Origin: Sphingomonas mucosissima
GTDB taxonomy: Bacteria; Pseudomonadota; Alphaproteobacteria; Sphingomonadales; Sphingomonadaceae
NCBI RefSeq assembly: GCF_002197665.1
Contig: NZ_NBBJ01000001.1
Span: forward strand, 186,001-250,000
Reading direction: 5' to 3'
Length of the DNA stretch: 64,000 bases
The notes under the pieces are model-generated. The model saw nothing but the letters and a program-made list of their open reading frames with translations. It ran no database searches and was not told the DNA's origin. The translations under genes were made by a program, and so were the position numbers. Numbering within the stretch: position 1 is the first letter of the stretch; the number at the start of each line of letters is the position of its first letter. Of the stretch, positions 8,916 through 17,644 are shown piece after piece.

Positions 8916-9222
8916 CGATCTCGCTCCTTGATGACGGCCTCACGCGAAAGGCGGCGCCACCTCAATCATCGGCAGTCTTCAACACCTGACCGCCAGTTTG
9001 GTACCTATCAACGTCGTCGCCCTGCGTCCCGGTCGCAAGCAAGAAAAGTTCGCAGGCCGAATAGCCGATCGCGCCCGGCCAATTTCCGTAGGGGAAGGGC
9101 AGGGCGTGATCGGCGCGGGGCTTTCGGGCAATTAGGTGCACGGCGGCGCAAGTGCAACGCGCCGCCAGTTGACGCCGCTCGTTGCTCTTCCGTTCCGCGC
9201 CGGTCGCTCCCATATTCGTGCC
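8916..9222. other. Divergent intergenic region of fpr and uvrB
   Basis: 307 bases without a gene. It contains a perfect 8-bp inverted repeat GGCGGCGC/GCGCCGCC with a 9-nt loop (9142-9166) and, nearer uvrB, a LexA-like box (9181-9195). No terminator or open frame with a ribosome binding site is seen. Confidence 0.5.
9181..9195 (+). promoter_or_regulatory. Possible LexA (SOS) box of uvrB
   Basis: GTTG-CTCTTCC-GTTC, one mismatch from the alphaproteobacterial LexA direct repeat GTTC-N7-GTTC, ending 27 bases before the uvrB ATG. uvrB is a classic SOS gene, so position and target agree, but a one-mismatch 8-base motif is weak evidence by itself. Confidence 0.45.
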
Positions 9223-11415
9223 ATGGCGATTCAGATCCGTACCACGCTTGCTGAACCCGAGACGGACGACAATTTCGTCCCGCATCGTCCGCAGCGCCCC
9301 GCGAAGGTGGAGGGGGGCAGGCCGTTCAAGCTGGTGTCCGACTATCAGCCCGCAGGTGACCAGCCGACGGCGATCGCCGAGCTTGTCGCGGCGGCAAAGG
9401 CGGGCGAAAAAGACCAGGTGCTGCTGGGCGTCACCGGCTCGGGCAAGACTTTCACCATGGCCAAGGTGATCGAGGAGATGCAGCGCCCGGCGCTGATCCT
9501 CGCGCCGAACAAGATCCTGGCGGCGCAGCTTTACGGGGAGTTCAAGAGCTTCTTCCCCGAGAATGCGGTCGAGTATTTCGTCAGTTACTACGATTATTAT
9601 CAGCCGGAGGCGTACGTCCCCCGGTCCGACACGTACATCGAGAAGGAAAGCTCGGTGAACGAGGCGATCGACCGGATGCGTCACTCCGCCACCCGCTCGC
9701 TGCTGGAGCGGGACGACGTGTTGATCGTCGCCTCCGTCTCGTGCCTCTACGGCATCGGGTCGGTCGAGACGTATTCGGCGATGATCTTCGACCTGAAGAA
9801 GGGGCAGAGCGTCGATCAGCGCGAGATCGTGAGGAAGCTCGTCGCGCTTCAGTACAAGCGCAACGACGCGGCTTTCCAGCGCGGCAACTTTCGCGTGAAG
9901 GGCGACAATCTGGAGATCTTTCCGTCGCACCTTGAGGATGCGGCATGGCGGATCAGCTTCTTCGGTGATGAGATCGAGGAGATCGTCGAGTTCGACCCGC
10001 TGACCGGCAAGAAGGCGGCGAGCATGAACTCGGTGCGGGTTTATGCGAACTCGCACTATGTGACGCCGGGGCCGACGATGAAGCAGGCGACCGAGGCGAT
10101 CCGCCATGAGCTGACCGAGCGGCTGAAGGAGCTGGAGGCGGAGGGCAAGCTGCTCGAGCATCAGCGGCTGGAGCAGCGCACAAATTTCGATCTCGAGATG
10201 ATTGCGGCCACCGGCAGCTGCAATGGGATCGAGAACTACAGCCGCTTCCTGACCGGCCGTCTGCCGGGCGAGCCGCCGCCGACGCTGTTCGAATATCTGC
10301 CCGAGAACGCGTTGCTGTTCGTAGACGAAAGCCACCAGACGGTGCCGCAGATCGGCGCGATGGCGCGCGGTGACCATCGGCGGAAGATCACGCTCGCTGA
10401 GTACGGGTTCCGTCTGCCGAGCTGCATCGACAACCGCCCGCTGCGCTTCAACGAATGGGACGCGATGCGCCCGCAGACCGTCAGCGTCTCGGCGACGCCC
10501 GGCGGCTGGGAGATGGAGCAGACCGGCGGCGTCTTCGCCGAACAGGTGATCCGCCCGACGGGCCTGATCGATCCGCCGGTCGAGATCCGTCCCGTCGAGG
10601 AGCAGGTGCAGGATTGCATCGTCGAATGTCGCAAGACCGCGGAGCTTGGTTATCGCACGCTTGTCACCACCCTGACCAAGCGGATGGCGGAGGATCTGAC
10701 CGAGTATATGCACGAGGCGGGCGTCAAGGTCCGCTACATGCACTCCGACGTCGAGACGCTGGAGCGTATCGAGCTGATCCGCGACCTTAGGCTGGGCGTC
10801 TATGACGTGCTGATCGGCATCAACCTGCTGCGCGAGGGGCTCGACATTCCCGAATGCGGGCTGGTGTGCATCATGGACGCGGACAAGGAGGGCTTCCTGC
10901 GCTCCGAAACATCGCTGATCCAGACGATCGGCCGCGCGGCGCGCAACGTCGATGGGCGCGTGATTCTCTACGCCGATCGCATCACCGGCTCGATGGAGCG
11001 GGCGATGAACGAGACGGCGCGCCGCCGCGAGAAGCAGGAGGCGTACAACCTCGAACACGGGATCACGCCGACCACGATCAAGCGCAACATCGGCGACATC
11101 ATCGCGCACGTATCGAACAAGGACGGCGTGCTGATCGACACCGGCGACGAGGAACGGCCGCACATGGTGGGCCACAATCTGCGCGCGTACATCGAGGAGC
11201 TCGAGAAAAAGATGCGCAAGGCCGCCGCCGACCTGGAATTCGAGGAGGCCGGCCGCCTGCGCGACGAGATCCGCAACCTGGAGCAGGAGGAGCTTGGCCT
11301 GCCGGTGCACGAGCACAAGGCGCCGCTGATGGGACGCAGCAACGAAGGCAAGCCGGGCACGCGCAAGACGCGCTTTGGCAAGCAGCAGCAGATGCGGATG
11401 GCGAAGCGGCGGTGA
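9223..11415 (+). CDS. uvrB: Excinuclease ABC subunit B
   Basis: DNA damage recognition helicase of nucleotide excision repair, 730 aa from ATG 9223; the frame opens earlier (9136), but the upstream 29 residues are not UvrB-like. Walker [11 protein letters not shown], the damage-clamping beta-hairpin [12 protein letters not shown], the helicase DESH box, the IGRAARN motif, and a C-terminal UVR helix pair ([18 protein letters not shown]) that binds UvrC are all present. The stop overlaps the GTG of the next gene by 4 bp. Confidence 0.97.
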   Translation: MAIQIRTTLAEPETDDNFVPHRPQRPAKVEGGRPFKLVSDYQPAGDQPTAIAELVAAAKAGEKDQVLLGVTGSGKTFTMAKVIEEMQRPALILAPNKILAAQLYGEFKSFFPENAVEYFVSYYDYYQPEAYVPRSDTYIEKESSVNEAIDRMRHSATRSLLERDDVLIVASVSCLYGIGSVETYSAMIFDLKKGQSVDQREIVRKLVALQYKRNDAAFQRGNFRVKGDNLEIFPSHLEDAAWRISFFGDEIEEIVEFDPLTGKKAASMNSVRVYANSHYVTPGPTMKQATEAIRHELTERLKELEAEGKLLEHQRLEQRTNFDLEMIAATGSCNGIENYSRFLTGRLPGEPPPTLFEYLPENALLFVDESHQTVPQIGAMARGDHRRKITLAEYGFRLPSCIDNRPLRFNEWDAMRPQTVSVSATPGGWEMEQTGGVFAEQVIRPTGLIDPPVEIRPVEEQVQDCIVECRKTAELGYRTLVTTLTKRMAEDLTEYMHEAGVKVRYMHSDVETLERIELIRDLRLGVYDVLIGINLLREGLDIPECGLVCIMDADKEGFLRSETSLIQTIGRAARNVDGRVILYADRITGSMERAMNETARRREKQEAYNLEHGITPTTIKRNIGDIIAHVSNKDGVLIDTGDEERPHMVGHNLRAYIEELEKKMRKAAADLEFEEAGRLRDEIRNLEQEELGLPVHEHKAPLMGRSNEGKPGTRKTRFGKQQQMRMAKRR

Positions 11416-11798
11416 AGAAGACCCGGCGGTTCGTCGCGCGGGCGGTAGCCTATGCGCTGGCGACCGCCGCCGCCGTGATCGTCATCGCCGGTTATTACGA
11501 AAGCGCTGGGCTGCTGGTGACGCAGATCGCGCTGATCGCCGGGCCGACGCTGGTGCCGTTCCTGATCCTGCGCGGTCGATCGACCCGAGCGAGCTGGGTC
11601 GTTATCGCGCTAATGACCGCAGCCGGCTGGGCGTGCACCGTTTATACCGATACACGCCCGTATGAAGGTGGCGGCGCCTCGTTCGCGGTGTTCTTCGGCT
11701 GGTTCGGATGCCTTGTCGCCAGCGTGGTCGCGGTTGTCGCTCGGCTCGCCGCGGGCTTTGGCGATAGGCGCAAGGGACCGGGCGTCAGGCGAGGCTAA
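11412..11798 (+). CDS. Small membrane protein coupled to uvrB
   Basis: 128 aa from a GTG that overlaps the uvrB stop (GTGA). Four hydrophobic segments (roughly residues 8-28, 30-52, 60-80, 94-118) with basic ends, including KKTRR at the start and RRKGPGVRR at the end. I do not recognise the family. The tight coupling to uvrB suggests co-expression, not a DNA repair function. Confidence 0.6.
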   Translation: MKKTRRFVARAVAYALATAAAVIVIAGYYESAGLLVTQIALIAGPTLVPFLILRGRSTRASWVVIALMTAAGWACTVYTDTRPYEGGGASFAVFFGWFGCLVASVVAVVARLAAGFGDRRKGPGVRRG

Positions 11799-11804
11799 CG
11801 CGCC

Positions 11805-12179
11805 TTACCGCAGCGTCACGTCCTCGCCGCTGACGCCGTAATAGCCGGCGACGCGATCGGCATAGGCTTGATCGAAATGCGGCGCGTTGTTGGCCCAGCT
11901 CGGGCCGCCTTCCAGCATGCGGCGATCGATCGTCACGACGTACAGGTCGCGCACCGAATCGAACTGCAGCAGCGAGAATGGCAGCGGGTAGAAGCTCTTG
12001 CCCATTCCGAGGAACCCGCCGAGGCTCAGGACCGCGTGGGTAACGCGCCCGCTTACCTTGTGCGCAAGAAAGGAATGAACGACACCGATCTTGTCGCCGT
12101 CGCGGCTTTCGACCTTCACGGTCGAGACAAGCGTCGCTTCGATCAGGGCAAGGGTGGTCGGGGTGTCGGTGGTGCTCAT
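11805..12179 (-). CDS. PRC-barrel domain protein
   Basis: 124 residues. The first 80 (LVSTVKVESRDGDKIGVVHSF..., then VLSLGGFLGMGKSFYPLPFSLLQF) match the PRC-barrel fold found in photosynthetic reaction centre H and in RimM-like proteins; free-standing versions are common in alphaproteobacteria and tied to stress responses. A C-terminal WANNAPHFDQAYADRVAGYYG tail is shared by sphingomonad members. AGGGAAAC precedes the ATG. Convergent with the membrane gene upstream. Confidence 0.8.
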   Translation of the reverse strand: MSTTDTPTTLALIEATLVSTVKVESRDGDKIGVVHSFLAHKVSGRVTHAVLSLGGFLGMGKSFYPLPFSLLQFDSVRDLYVVTIDRRMLEGGPSWANNAPHFDQAYADRVAGYYGVSGEDVTLR

Positions 12180-12277
12180 GGTTGTTTCCCTGTGGCGCTG
12201 ATCTTCTTTCGCTGAACCGATCTTCCCGCGCGCCGGTTCCGGTTGAGCCGATGCGCCGGAGCGGGTTAGGGTGCGCC

Positions 12278-12805
12278 ATGCGTCTTTTGCTTGCCGCCGC
12301 CCTTTTGATCCCGCTCAGCATCGCGGGGTGCGTCGCGCCGCCGGCGGATGCGCCGCCACCCCCGCCACCAGTCGCGCCGCCGCCGCCCCCTGCGCCCAAG
12401 CCTGCGCCGCTCGCCGGCGACTGGCAGGATTGGCCGTTCACGCCCGGGACGTGGCGCTATGCGCGCGAGGCGGGCGGCACCCGTGCGACGTTCGGGCAGG
12501 GCGGCGGGGCGCCGCAGCTGTCGCTGCGCTGTGACCTTGCCAATCGTCAGGTGATCCTGTCACGGCCCGGCACCGCGAGCGGCGCCATGACGATCCGTAC
12601 CACCAGCAGCACGCGCGCGGTGCCGGTGCAGATCGCGGCAGGCGCGGCACCGTCTGCGCAGGTCGTTTTCGCCGCACGCGAACCGTTGCTGGATGCCATG
12701 GCCTTCAGCCGCGGGCGGGTGGCGATCCAGCAGCAGGGCGCGCCGACGCTGGTTCTGCCCTCATATGCAGAGATCGGCCGGGTGATCGAGGATTGCCGCG
12801 GCTGA
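12278..12805 (+). CDS. Proline-rich putative lipoprotein
   Basis: 175 aa from the ATG at 12278 (the frame is open from 12182 but without a signal). Lipobox SIAGC puts the lipid on Cys18. It is followed by a proline-rich linker (about residues 21-45, runs of PPPPPP) suited to reach from the membrane, and a compact domain with WPFTPGTWRYAREAGGTRATF and two cysteines (SLRCDL, IEDCRG) likely to be bridged. Function unknown. Confidence 0.75.
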   Translation: MRLLLAAALLIPLSIAGCVAPPADAPPPPPPVAPPPPPAPKPAPLAGDWQDWPFTPGTWRYAREAGGTRATFGQGGGAPQLSLRCDLANRQVILSRPGTASGAMTIRTTSSTRAVPVQIAAGAAPSAQVVFAAREPLLDAMAFSRGRVAIQQQGAPTLVLPSYAEIGRVIEDCRG

Positions 12806-12930
12806 TAGGATGCTCGCGGGGCGCAGAGGATCGTTCAAAGCGCCGCGCAAAACAAGACTTGTTTCCGATCGCCAAAGGAATCAGATTGCGGATGTGGCCG
12901 ATGAGGTCACGCTCGTTATCAACCAGCGAA

Positions 12931-13000
12931 AGGAGGTGATCCGATGTCTCATGGTTCAGCAATGGGGTCGGTTCAGTTCGTTCGGGGGACGCGCTTCTGA
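12931..13000 (+). CDS. 18-codon ORF behind an extreme Shine-Dalgarno
   Basis: ATG 12944 to TGA 13000, encoding MSHGSAMGSVQFVRGTRF. The region 12929-12942 reads AAAGGAGGTGATCC, the full complement of the expected 3' tail of alphaproteobacterial 16S rRNA (GGATCACCTCCTTT), with only one base between it and the ATG. Such a long perfect pairing is far beyond a normal site and could hold the 30S subunit rather than speed initiation. It may be a leader peptide for the structured region downstream or for the cyclophilin gene. Translation is not shown; low certainty on function. Coordinates include part of the site. Confidence 0.5.
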
Positions 13001-13160
13001 GGCTGTAGCGGTTCGGCGGGAGGTATTCCCCTCCAGTCAACGCCGGAACCTGTAGCGTTCAGAGGCCTGCATGGTCTCCCGGGCTGGAGCTCTCCGGCCG
13101 CTGACCATGTTTAGGGGTTGTCGGGTTGCCCGGGAGGGCTGCTCGGCAACCTCTTCTCAT
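13001..13160 (+). ncRNA. Candidate structured RNA (three hairpins)
   Basis: Three successive stem-loops follow the 18-codon ORF. The first pairs GGTTCGGCG (13010-13018) with CGCCGGAACC (13041-13050) around an inner GGAGG/CCTCC stem. The second pairs CATGGTC (13070-13076) with GACCATG (13103-13109). The third pairs GGTTGCC (13124-13130) with GGCAACC (13145-13151), then runs into TCTTCTC, terminator-like. TGTAGCG occurs on both flanks of hairpin one. No known Rfam class is recognised by eye. Confidence 0.4.
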
Positions 13161-13267
13161 ATGTGGCATATCCGTACCGAGCGTTTGTCGCGACGGCGGT
13201 TCGCGTGGTCTTCTTTGCCCGCTGGCGGCAGTAGAGCTTGGCGTCGTTCACCGTTAGACGTCCAGCG

Positions 13268-13912
13268 ATGCGCTTTCTTCTTTTGCTTCTTGCCGTCGTC
13301 GTGTCGCTGCCAGCCGCCGCTCAGCGCGCCGACCGGGCGACGCCGGGCTTCGTTCGCGTCCGGCTGGAAACAGCGCTCGGCGTGATCACGCTGGCGCTGG
13401 ATGCCAAGCGTGCTCCGGCCACCACTGCCAATTTCATGAAATATGTCGACGACGGCCGCTTCGACGGGGTCAGCTTCTACCGGGTGGCGCGGCAAAAGAA
13501 CGCGCCGAAGCTTGGCTTTATCCAGTCGGGCATCCGCACCGATGCGCGCCGATTCCTGGACATGATCCCGCACGAATCGACCAAGCAGACCGGCATCAAG
13601 CATCTGGACATGACGATCTCCATGGCGCGGCGTGGCGAGCCCGGCTCCGCCAATGGCAATTGGTTCATTGCCGTCGGGCCGATGCCGTGGATGGATTGGA
13701 AGCCAAACAATCCCGGCTATGCCGCTTTTGGTCGTGTGGTTGCAGGGCAAGCGGTGGTGAAGCGTATTCTGGCGGAGCCAACCAGCGGGGCGATGAACGG
13801 CACGCTGCTGATGAAGCCGGTCTTTGTGAAGCGTGCGGTCCGAGTGGATGGAAAGCCGAAGCCGACCGGACGACCGCGCCCGTGGATTTTCGAAGGGCGA
13901 AAAGACGGCTGA
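13268..13912 (+). CDS. Cyclophilin-type peptidyl-prolyl isomerase, exported
   Basis: 214 aa from ATG 13268. A Sec signal peptide (MRFLLLLLAVVVSLPAAAQ) exports it to the periplasm, where it would catalyse proline isomerisation during folding. The cyclophilin core has RLETALGVITLALDAKRAPATTANFMKYVDDG, GVSFYRVAR (the catalytic FxR region), and a late FGRVVAGQAVVKRIL. The usual FGKVIEGMDVV-like end is conserved, but the core has an insertion (PKLGFIQSGIRTD) relative to PpiA, as in many sphingomonad copies. Confidence 0.88.
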   Translation: MRFLLLLLAVVVSLPAAAQRADRATPGFVRVRLETALGVITLALDAKRAPATTANFMKYVDDGRFDGVSFYRVARQKNAPKLGFIQSGIRTDARRFLDMIPHESTKQTGIKHLDMTISMARRGEPGSANGNWFIAVGPMPWMDWKPNNPGYAAFGRVVAGQAVVKRILAEPTSGAMNGTLLMKPVFVKRAVRVDGKPKPTGRPRPWIFEGRKDG

Positions 13913-14151
13913 GGCAAATGCGGTGCCGCCGCCGCGCGCCGCTGCCGGACATTAGGAATGAGCGGTTGGGCGGGGTGGGCGAGGGATAAGGTAATCAGCG
14001 CTGTCTTGCCGATTGTCGGGGTAGGACCCGAACATCTCAGGCGGGCGGCAAGATGTCTGAAGAGACGTGAGGCAAGGAGCTAAGCAGGCGGACGGTATGC
14101 GGAGCGCATGATGTCCGCCGCAATGGGATCAGCGAAGCAGGACGGTCGCAA
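13913..14151. other. Intergenic region with a nested hairpin
   Basis: 239 bases without a convincing gene. A perfect 8-bp inverted repeat TCTTGCCG (14004-14011)/CGGCAAGA (14046-14053) encloses a second stem TCGGG/CCCGA with loop GTAGGA. An alternative ACATCT/AGATGT pairing competes with the outer stem. It could be a terminator or a small RNA; no T tract follows. Confidence 0.35.
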
Positions 14152-14328
14152 TCACGTTATCGACGGAGCGTTCGCGTTCGCTTCCTCATTATACACCTTG
14201 TCGAGATAATAGCCGGCCAACGTGTAGTGCGCCTTCACAGCTTCCGGAACTTCAGTGCGTTGCGCCATTTCAAGCTCTGACTCGGCGCGCCTGTAATAAT
14301 ATTCCTTATCGTCGTTCACCGAATTCAC
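14152..14328 (-). CDS. Small conserved-looking protein of unknown function
   Basis: 58 residues from a GTG at 14328, chosen because GGGAGA lies just upstream; a further GTG at 14319 is possible. The core YYYRRAESELEMAQRTEVPEAVKAHY is amphipathic helix and is followed by LAGYYLDKVY, a pattern I associate with short sphingomonad proteins of unknown role. No membrane segment or signal. Confidence 0.6.
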   Translation of the reverse strand: MNSVNDDKEYYYRRAESELEMAQRTEVPEAVKAHYTLAGYYLDKVYNEEANANAPSIT

Positions 14329-14634
14329 TCCATCTCCCGAATCGCCGCATATGCCCGCGCGAGAAGTCACGAAATCACCTGGATCAAATCTGTAAGATCC
14401 GGCGCTGGCAGGCAGCCTGGAACTGCCCCTATAACTCTCATTCTTTCGGTTCGTGCTGCCCTACCCCCTCCAAAGGCAAGTTGGCCCCGGCGCGCAGATG
14501 CGACGAGGCTCGGTTGACGCTTGCGCCAATGACGGCTTTGCAAGACGTTTATGATGCTCGGTTTCATGCGAGCCTGATCACAACCCGCGGCATGTCGGTA
14601 AGTTCCTCGACACGCTGCGCCTCTTGGAGCTGCC
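14329..14634. other. Divergent intergenic region, nothing firm seen
   Basis: 306 bases between the small minus-strand gene and the dipeptidase. A short GGATC-N10-GATCC inverted repeat is present near 14371, and GGAG precedes the dipeptidase ATG. No open frame with a ribosome binding site or clear promoter was identified. Confidence 0.35.
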
Positions 14635-15870
14635 ATGACCTTGATCGCCCTCCTGCTTGCTGCTCAGGCTGCCACTGCGCCAGCACCCGCCGTTCCCGCG
14701 CGGATCACCCGTCTCCTGGAGCGGACGCCCATCATCGACGGCCACAATGACCTCGCCTGGGAGATCCGCGAACGGCATGAAGCCAAGGTGGAGGACGTGG
14801 ACCTCACGAAGAACACCGCGGCGCTGCCCTATCCGTTGCAGACGGATATTCCGCGCCTGCGGCAGGGCGGCGTCGGTGGGCAATTCTGGTCGGTATGGAT
14901 CCCCGCCAGCGTCCTGGGGCCACGGGCGGTGGAGATGACCCTGGAGCAGATCGACGTGGTGCGGCGCGTGGTGGCGGCGAACCCCGGAACACTCGCCCTC
15001 GTAACGAGCGCAGCCGACGTGCGCCGCGCACAAAAGACCGGGAAGATCGCTTCGCTGATCGGGATTGAGGGCGGGCATCAGATTGATGGTCGGCTTTCCG
15101 TGCTGCGTCAGATGAAGGAGCTTGGCGTCGGTTATATGACGCTGACGCATGGCAAGAGCCTCGACTGGGCTGACTCGTCGACCGATGCGCCGCGTGCAAA
15201 CGGGCTTAGCGCTTTTGGCCGCGATGTGGTGGCCGAGATGAACCGAATTGGCATGATTATCGATGTGAGCCATGTGGCTGACACGACGATGGCGGCGGTG
15301 CTCGATCTATCAAAGGCGCCGGTGATTGCCTCGCATTCCTCGGCCCGGGCGATCGCCGACGTGCCGCGCAACATTCCCGACGACCTGCTTCGCCGCATCG
15401 GCACGGCGGGCGGCGTGGTGATGGTCAACCTCTACCCGGCGTTCCTGTCGGCCGAGTGGCGCGCGTGGGATCAGCAGCGCACGGCATTTGGCAAGGCGCA
15501 GGGGCTGGTGACGGATGTTTACGGGCCCAAGGCGCCGGCGCCGCTGATCGCCTGGGATGCGGCGCACCCGATGCCGCGCGTCACGGCGGCCACGGTGGCG
15601 GATCATGTCGACCATATCGCCCGCATCGCCGGCAAGGGCGCCGTGGGCATCGGCGGAGACTATGACGGCATCGGCGGAACCGCGCCCGAGGACATGGGGG
15701 GCGTCGATGGTTATCCCCGCTTGTTCGCGGAGCTCGCGCGGCGGGGGTGGAACGATGCCGATCTTGCCAATCTGTCGCAGGGCAACGTCCTGCGGGTCAT
15801 GGAGCGCGTGGAGGCGGTGGCGGCCGGCCAGCGCAACATGCGGCCGGTGGATGCGATCGAGCCCGAGTAA
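14635..15870 (+). CDS. Membrane dipeptidase (M19 family), exported
   Basis: 411 aa zinc dipeptidase that hydrolyses short peptides and some D-amino-acid dipeptides. A signal peptide (MTLIALLLAAQAATAPAPA) sends it to the periplasm. The binuclear zinc site is visible: IDGHNDLAW (His-x-Asp), GIEGGHQI (bridging Glu), VSHVAD and ASHSSARAI (His ligands), and GGDYDGIGG near residue 340. The ATG follows TTGGAGC. Monocistronic in appearance. Confidence 0.94.
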   Translation: MTLIALLLAAQAATAPAPAVPARITRLLERTPIIDGHNDLAWEIRERHEAKVEDVDLTKNTAALPYPLQTDIPRLRQGGVGGQFWSVWIPASVLGPRAVEMTLEQIDVVRRVVAANPGTLALVTSAADVRRAQKTGKIASLIGIEGGHQIDGRLSVLRQMKELGVGYMTLTHGKSLDWADSSTDAPRANGLSAFGRDVVAEMNRIGMIIDVSHVADTTMAAVLDLSKAPVIASHSSARAIADVPRNIPDDLLRRIGTAGGVVMVNLYPAFLSAEWRAWDQQRTAFGKAQGLVTDVYGPKAPAPLIAWDAAHPMPRVTAATVADHVDHIARIAGKGAVGIGGDYDGIGGTAPEDMGGVDGYPRLFAELARRGWNDADLANLSQGNVLRVMERVEAVAAGQRNMRPVDAIEPE

Positions 15871-15938
15871 TCGCGGCGGGTCGGGCGCGGGCAAGTGCCA
15901 ACGCCCGGCCCGGCCACCGGAGGCGCTACCGCGCCGGC

Positions 15939-16943
15939 TCAGAAACCGCTGAGCAAGCTTGCCACATTGGCGCCCAAGGCGTGGATCGCATAACCGCCTT
16001 CCATGACGATCGCGGTCGGAAGGCCGAGCGCGGCGATGTCTTTGGCGAGGATCGCATAATCCGGCGTGGTCAGCGCGAAGCGGCTGATCGGGTCGCCTTC
16101 CCATGTGTCGGCGCCGAAGCTCATGACCAGGAAGGTCGCGCCGAAGCGGGCGATCGCCTCAAGCGCGGTCGCTTGCGCGGCGCGGAAGGCATCGGCGGTG
16201 GTGCCATGTGGGAGCGGGAGGTTGAGCGTGGTGCCTTCGCCCGCGCCTTCGCCTACCTCGTCGGCATGGCCCCAATAGAAGGGATAATCGGTCGCGGGAT
16301 CGGCGTGAACGCTGGCGTAAAAGACATCGCCGCGCTGCCAGAAAATGTCCTGCGTGCCGTTGCCGTGGTGATAATCGATATCGAGAACGGCGACCCGCTC
16401 ATGACCCGCATCGCACGCGGCCTGGGCGGCGATGGCGGCGACGTTGAGGTGGCAATAGCCGCCGAAATAGTCCGCGCCGGCATGGTGGCCCGGTGGGCGG
16501 CAGAGGGCGAAGGCCGTGCGGTCGCCCGCCAGCACGGCATGGGTGGCGGCGAGCGCAGATTGCGCGCTGCCATAGGCGCTGGTCCAGGTCTGCGGCGTGA
16601 TCGGCGTGGTCGCGTCGAAGGCGTAGCGGCCCATCAGCGCATCGATGCGATCGAGGCGGAGCGGGCGACGGCCGACGATCGGGAAGGCGTAAGGAATCGC
16701 ATCGCCCGGGCGGCCGGCGGCGGCCCAAGCGGCGGGTGCGTCCTTCAGGAACTGAAGGTAGCCAGCGTCATGCACCGCGCGGATCGGCGCTTCGCCGCGA
16801 TCCTCGGGCTGCTCGGCGCCGCCGATGGCGCTCAGGATCATCTGCGCGCGCGAGGGCTTTTCGGCGTAATCGGTGAACTGCCCGTTGTGCAGTTCCTGCG
16901 CCGGGGCGTGGCGCAGCTGATCGGGGGAGAAGAAGCGCCGCAT
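15939..16943 (-). CDS. Histone deacetylase-family amidohydrolase
   Basis: 334 aa from ATG 16943. It has the arginase-fold deacetylase motifs: CRPPGHHAG, DIDYHHGNGTQ (zinc Asp/His and tandem catalytic histidines), and SFGADTWEGDP (second Asp ligand). The DTWEGDP form and the N-terminal MRRFFSPDQLRHAPAQEL point to the acetylpolyamine amidohydrolase (AphA/AphB) branch rather than AcuC, so the likely substrates are acetylated polyamines or related amides. It lies 35 bp behind the YedK-like gene, probably the same transcript. Confidence 0.9.
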   Translation of the reverse strand: MRRFFSPDQLRHAPAQELHNGQFTDYAEKPSRAQMILSAIGGAEQPEDRGEAPIRAVHDAGYLQFLKDAPAAWAAAGRPGDAIPYAFPIVGRRPLRLDRIDALMGRYAFDATTPITPQTWTSAYGSAQSALAATHAVLAGDRTAFALCRPPGHHAGADYFGGYCHLNVAAIAAQAACDAGHERVAVLDIDYHHGNGTQDIFWQRGDVFYASVHADPATDYPFYWGHADEVGEGAGEGTTLNLPLPHGTTADAFRAAQATALEAIARFGATFLVMSFGADTWEGDPISRFALTTPDYAILAKDIAALGLPTAIVMEGGYAIHALGANVASLLSGF

Positions 16944-16978
16944 CGGGCTGTACCTTGTCTGGAGTTTGAGAGGGTTGC

Positions 16979-17569
16979 TCAGCGCACTTGAGCGACCGTG
17001 AGGCTGCCGGCGGGAAGCGGCTGGCATAAATCGGCGGATGGCACGGAGGGATCGAGCCAGTCGGCCCAGGCATCGCGGCCGAGCACGACGACCTGCCGCG
17101 AATGGTAGGGCGCGATGTCCGGGCCCGGCTCGCACGTCAGCATGGTAAAGGCTTCGCCAACGCTCGCGTCCTTGCGCCACAGGCCGGCGATGCAGAACCA
17201 GTCGTGGCCGGCGAGGCGGAAGGCCCATTTGTCCTTGCGCTTCGCCTTCGGATCGGCGGACTTGGTGAATTCGAAGAAGCTGTCGACCGGGATCAGGCAG
17301 CGACCAGCGCGCACGTCGCGCCCGTCGGAGCGGAAATTGTAGACCGGACGGCCGCCCGCGCCGGGCCAGCTCCAGCGCCGGGTGAGGCATTCGGCCTCGT
17401 CCCTGCCGCCGTCGACACCGCGGATGATGATCGTCGGATCGGTGATGCGGAAGCTTTCGAGCGGCGCCATGTTGGGCACGCCTTCGGGGAAGACGAGCGG
17501 GATGCGCGTCTCGCCCCAGTCGTTACGCAATTCGTCGATGGCGATGCGGCGGGCGGCCTCGTTGCACAT
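16979..17569 (-). CDS. SOS response-associated peptidase-like protein (YedK/HMCES)
   Basis: 196 aa. The family forms a covalent thiazolidine crosslink to abasic sites in single-stranded DNA through Cys2, which is present (MC...). Other conserved parts are NMAPLESFRI (usually NVAPT), YNFRSDGRD (usually NARSE), RCLIPVDSFFEF with the active Glu, and PYHSRQVVVL in place of the usual IHxRMP. The start lacks the common MCGRF; it reads MCNEAARR, a divergent subgroup. No LexA box is apparent upstream. Confidence 0.85.
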   Translation of the reverse strand: MCNEAARRIAIDELRNDWGETRIPLVFPEGVPNMAPLESFRITDPTIIIRGVDGGRDEAECLTRRWSWPGAGGRPVYNFRSDGRDVRAGRCLIPVDSFFEFTKSADPKAKRKDKWAFRLAGHDWFCIAGLWRKDASVGEAFTMLTCEPGPDIAPYHSRQVVVLGRDAWADWLDPSVPSADLCQPLPAGSLTVAQVR

Positions 17570-17644
17570 GGCTTGCGGGTTAGCGGATCGTGGCGGCCGG
17601 CGCCAACTCCCCGAGAAGCGGAAAGCTGGCGCCGGGACGCGGCC

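Noticed and set aside
8962-11316. Long open frame (784 codons) on the minus strand across uvrB
   Set aside because: It is a shadow of uvrB codon bias; it has no recognisable domain or ribosome binding site, and uvrB is unmistakable on the plus strand.
12929-12942. End of a 16S rRNA gene on the minus strand
   Set aside because: Only the 14 terminal bases match; upstream sequence on that strand has no rRNA character and no neighbouring rRNA genes exist.
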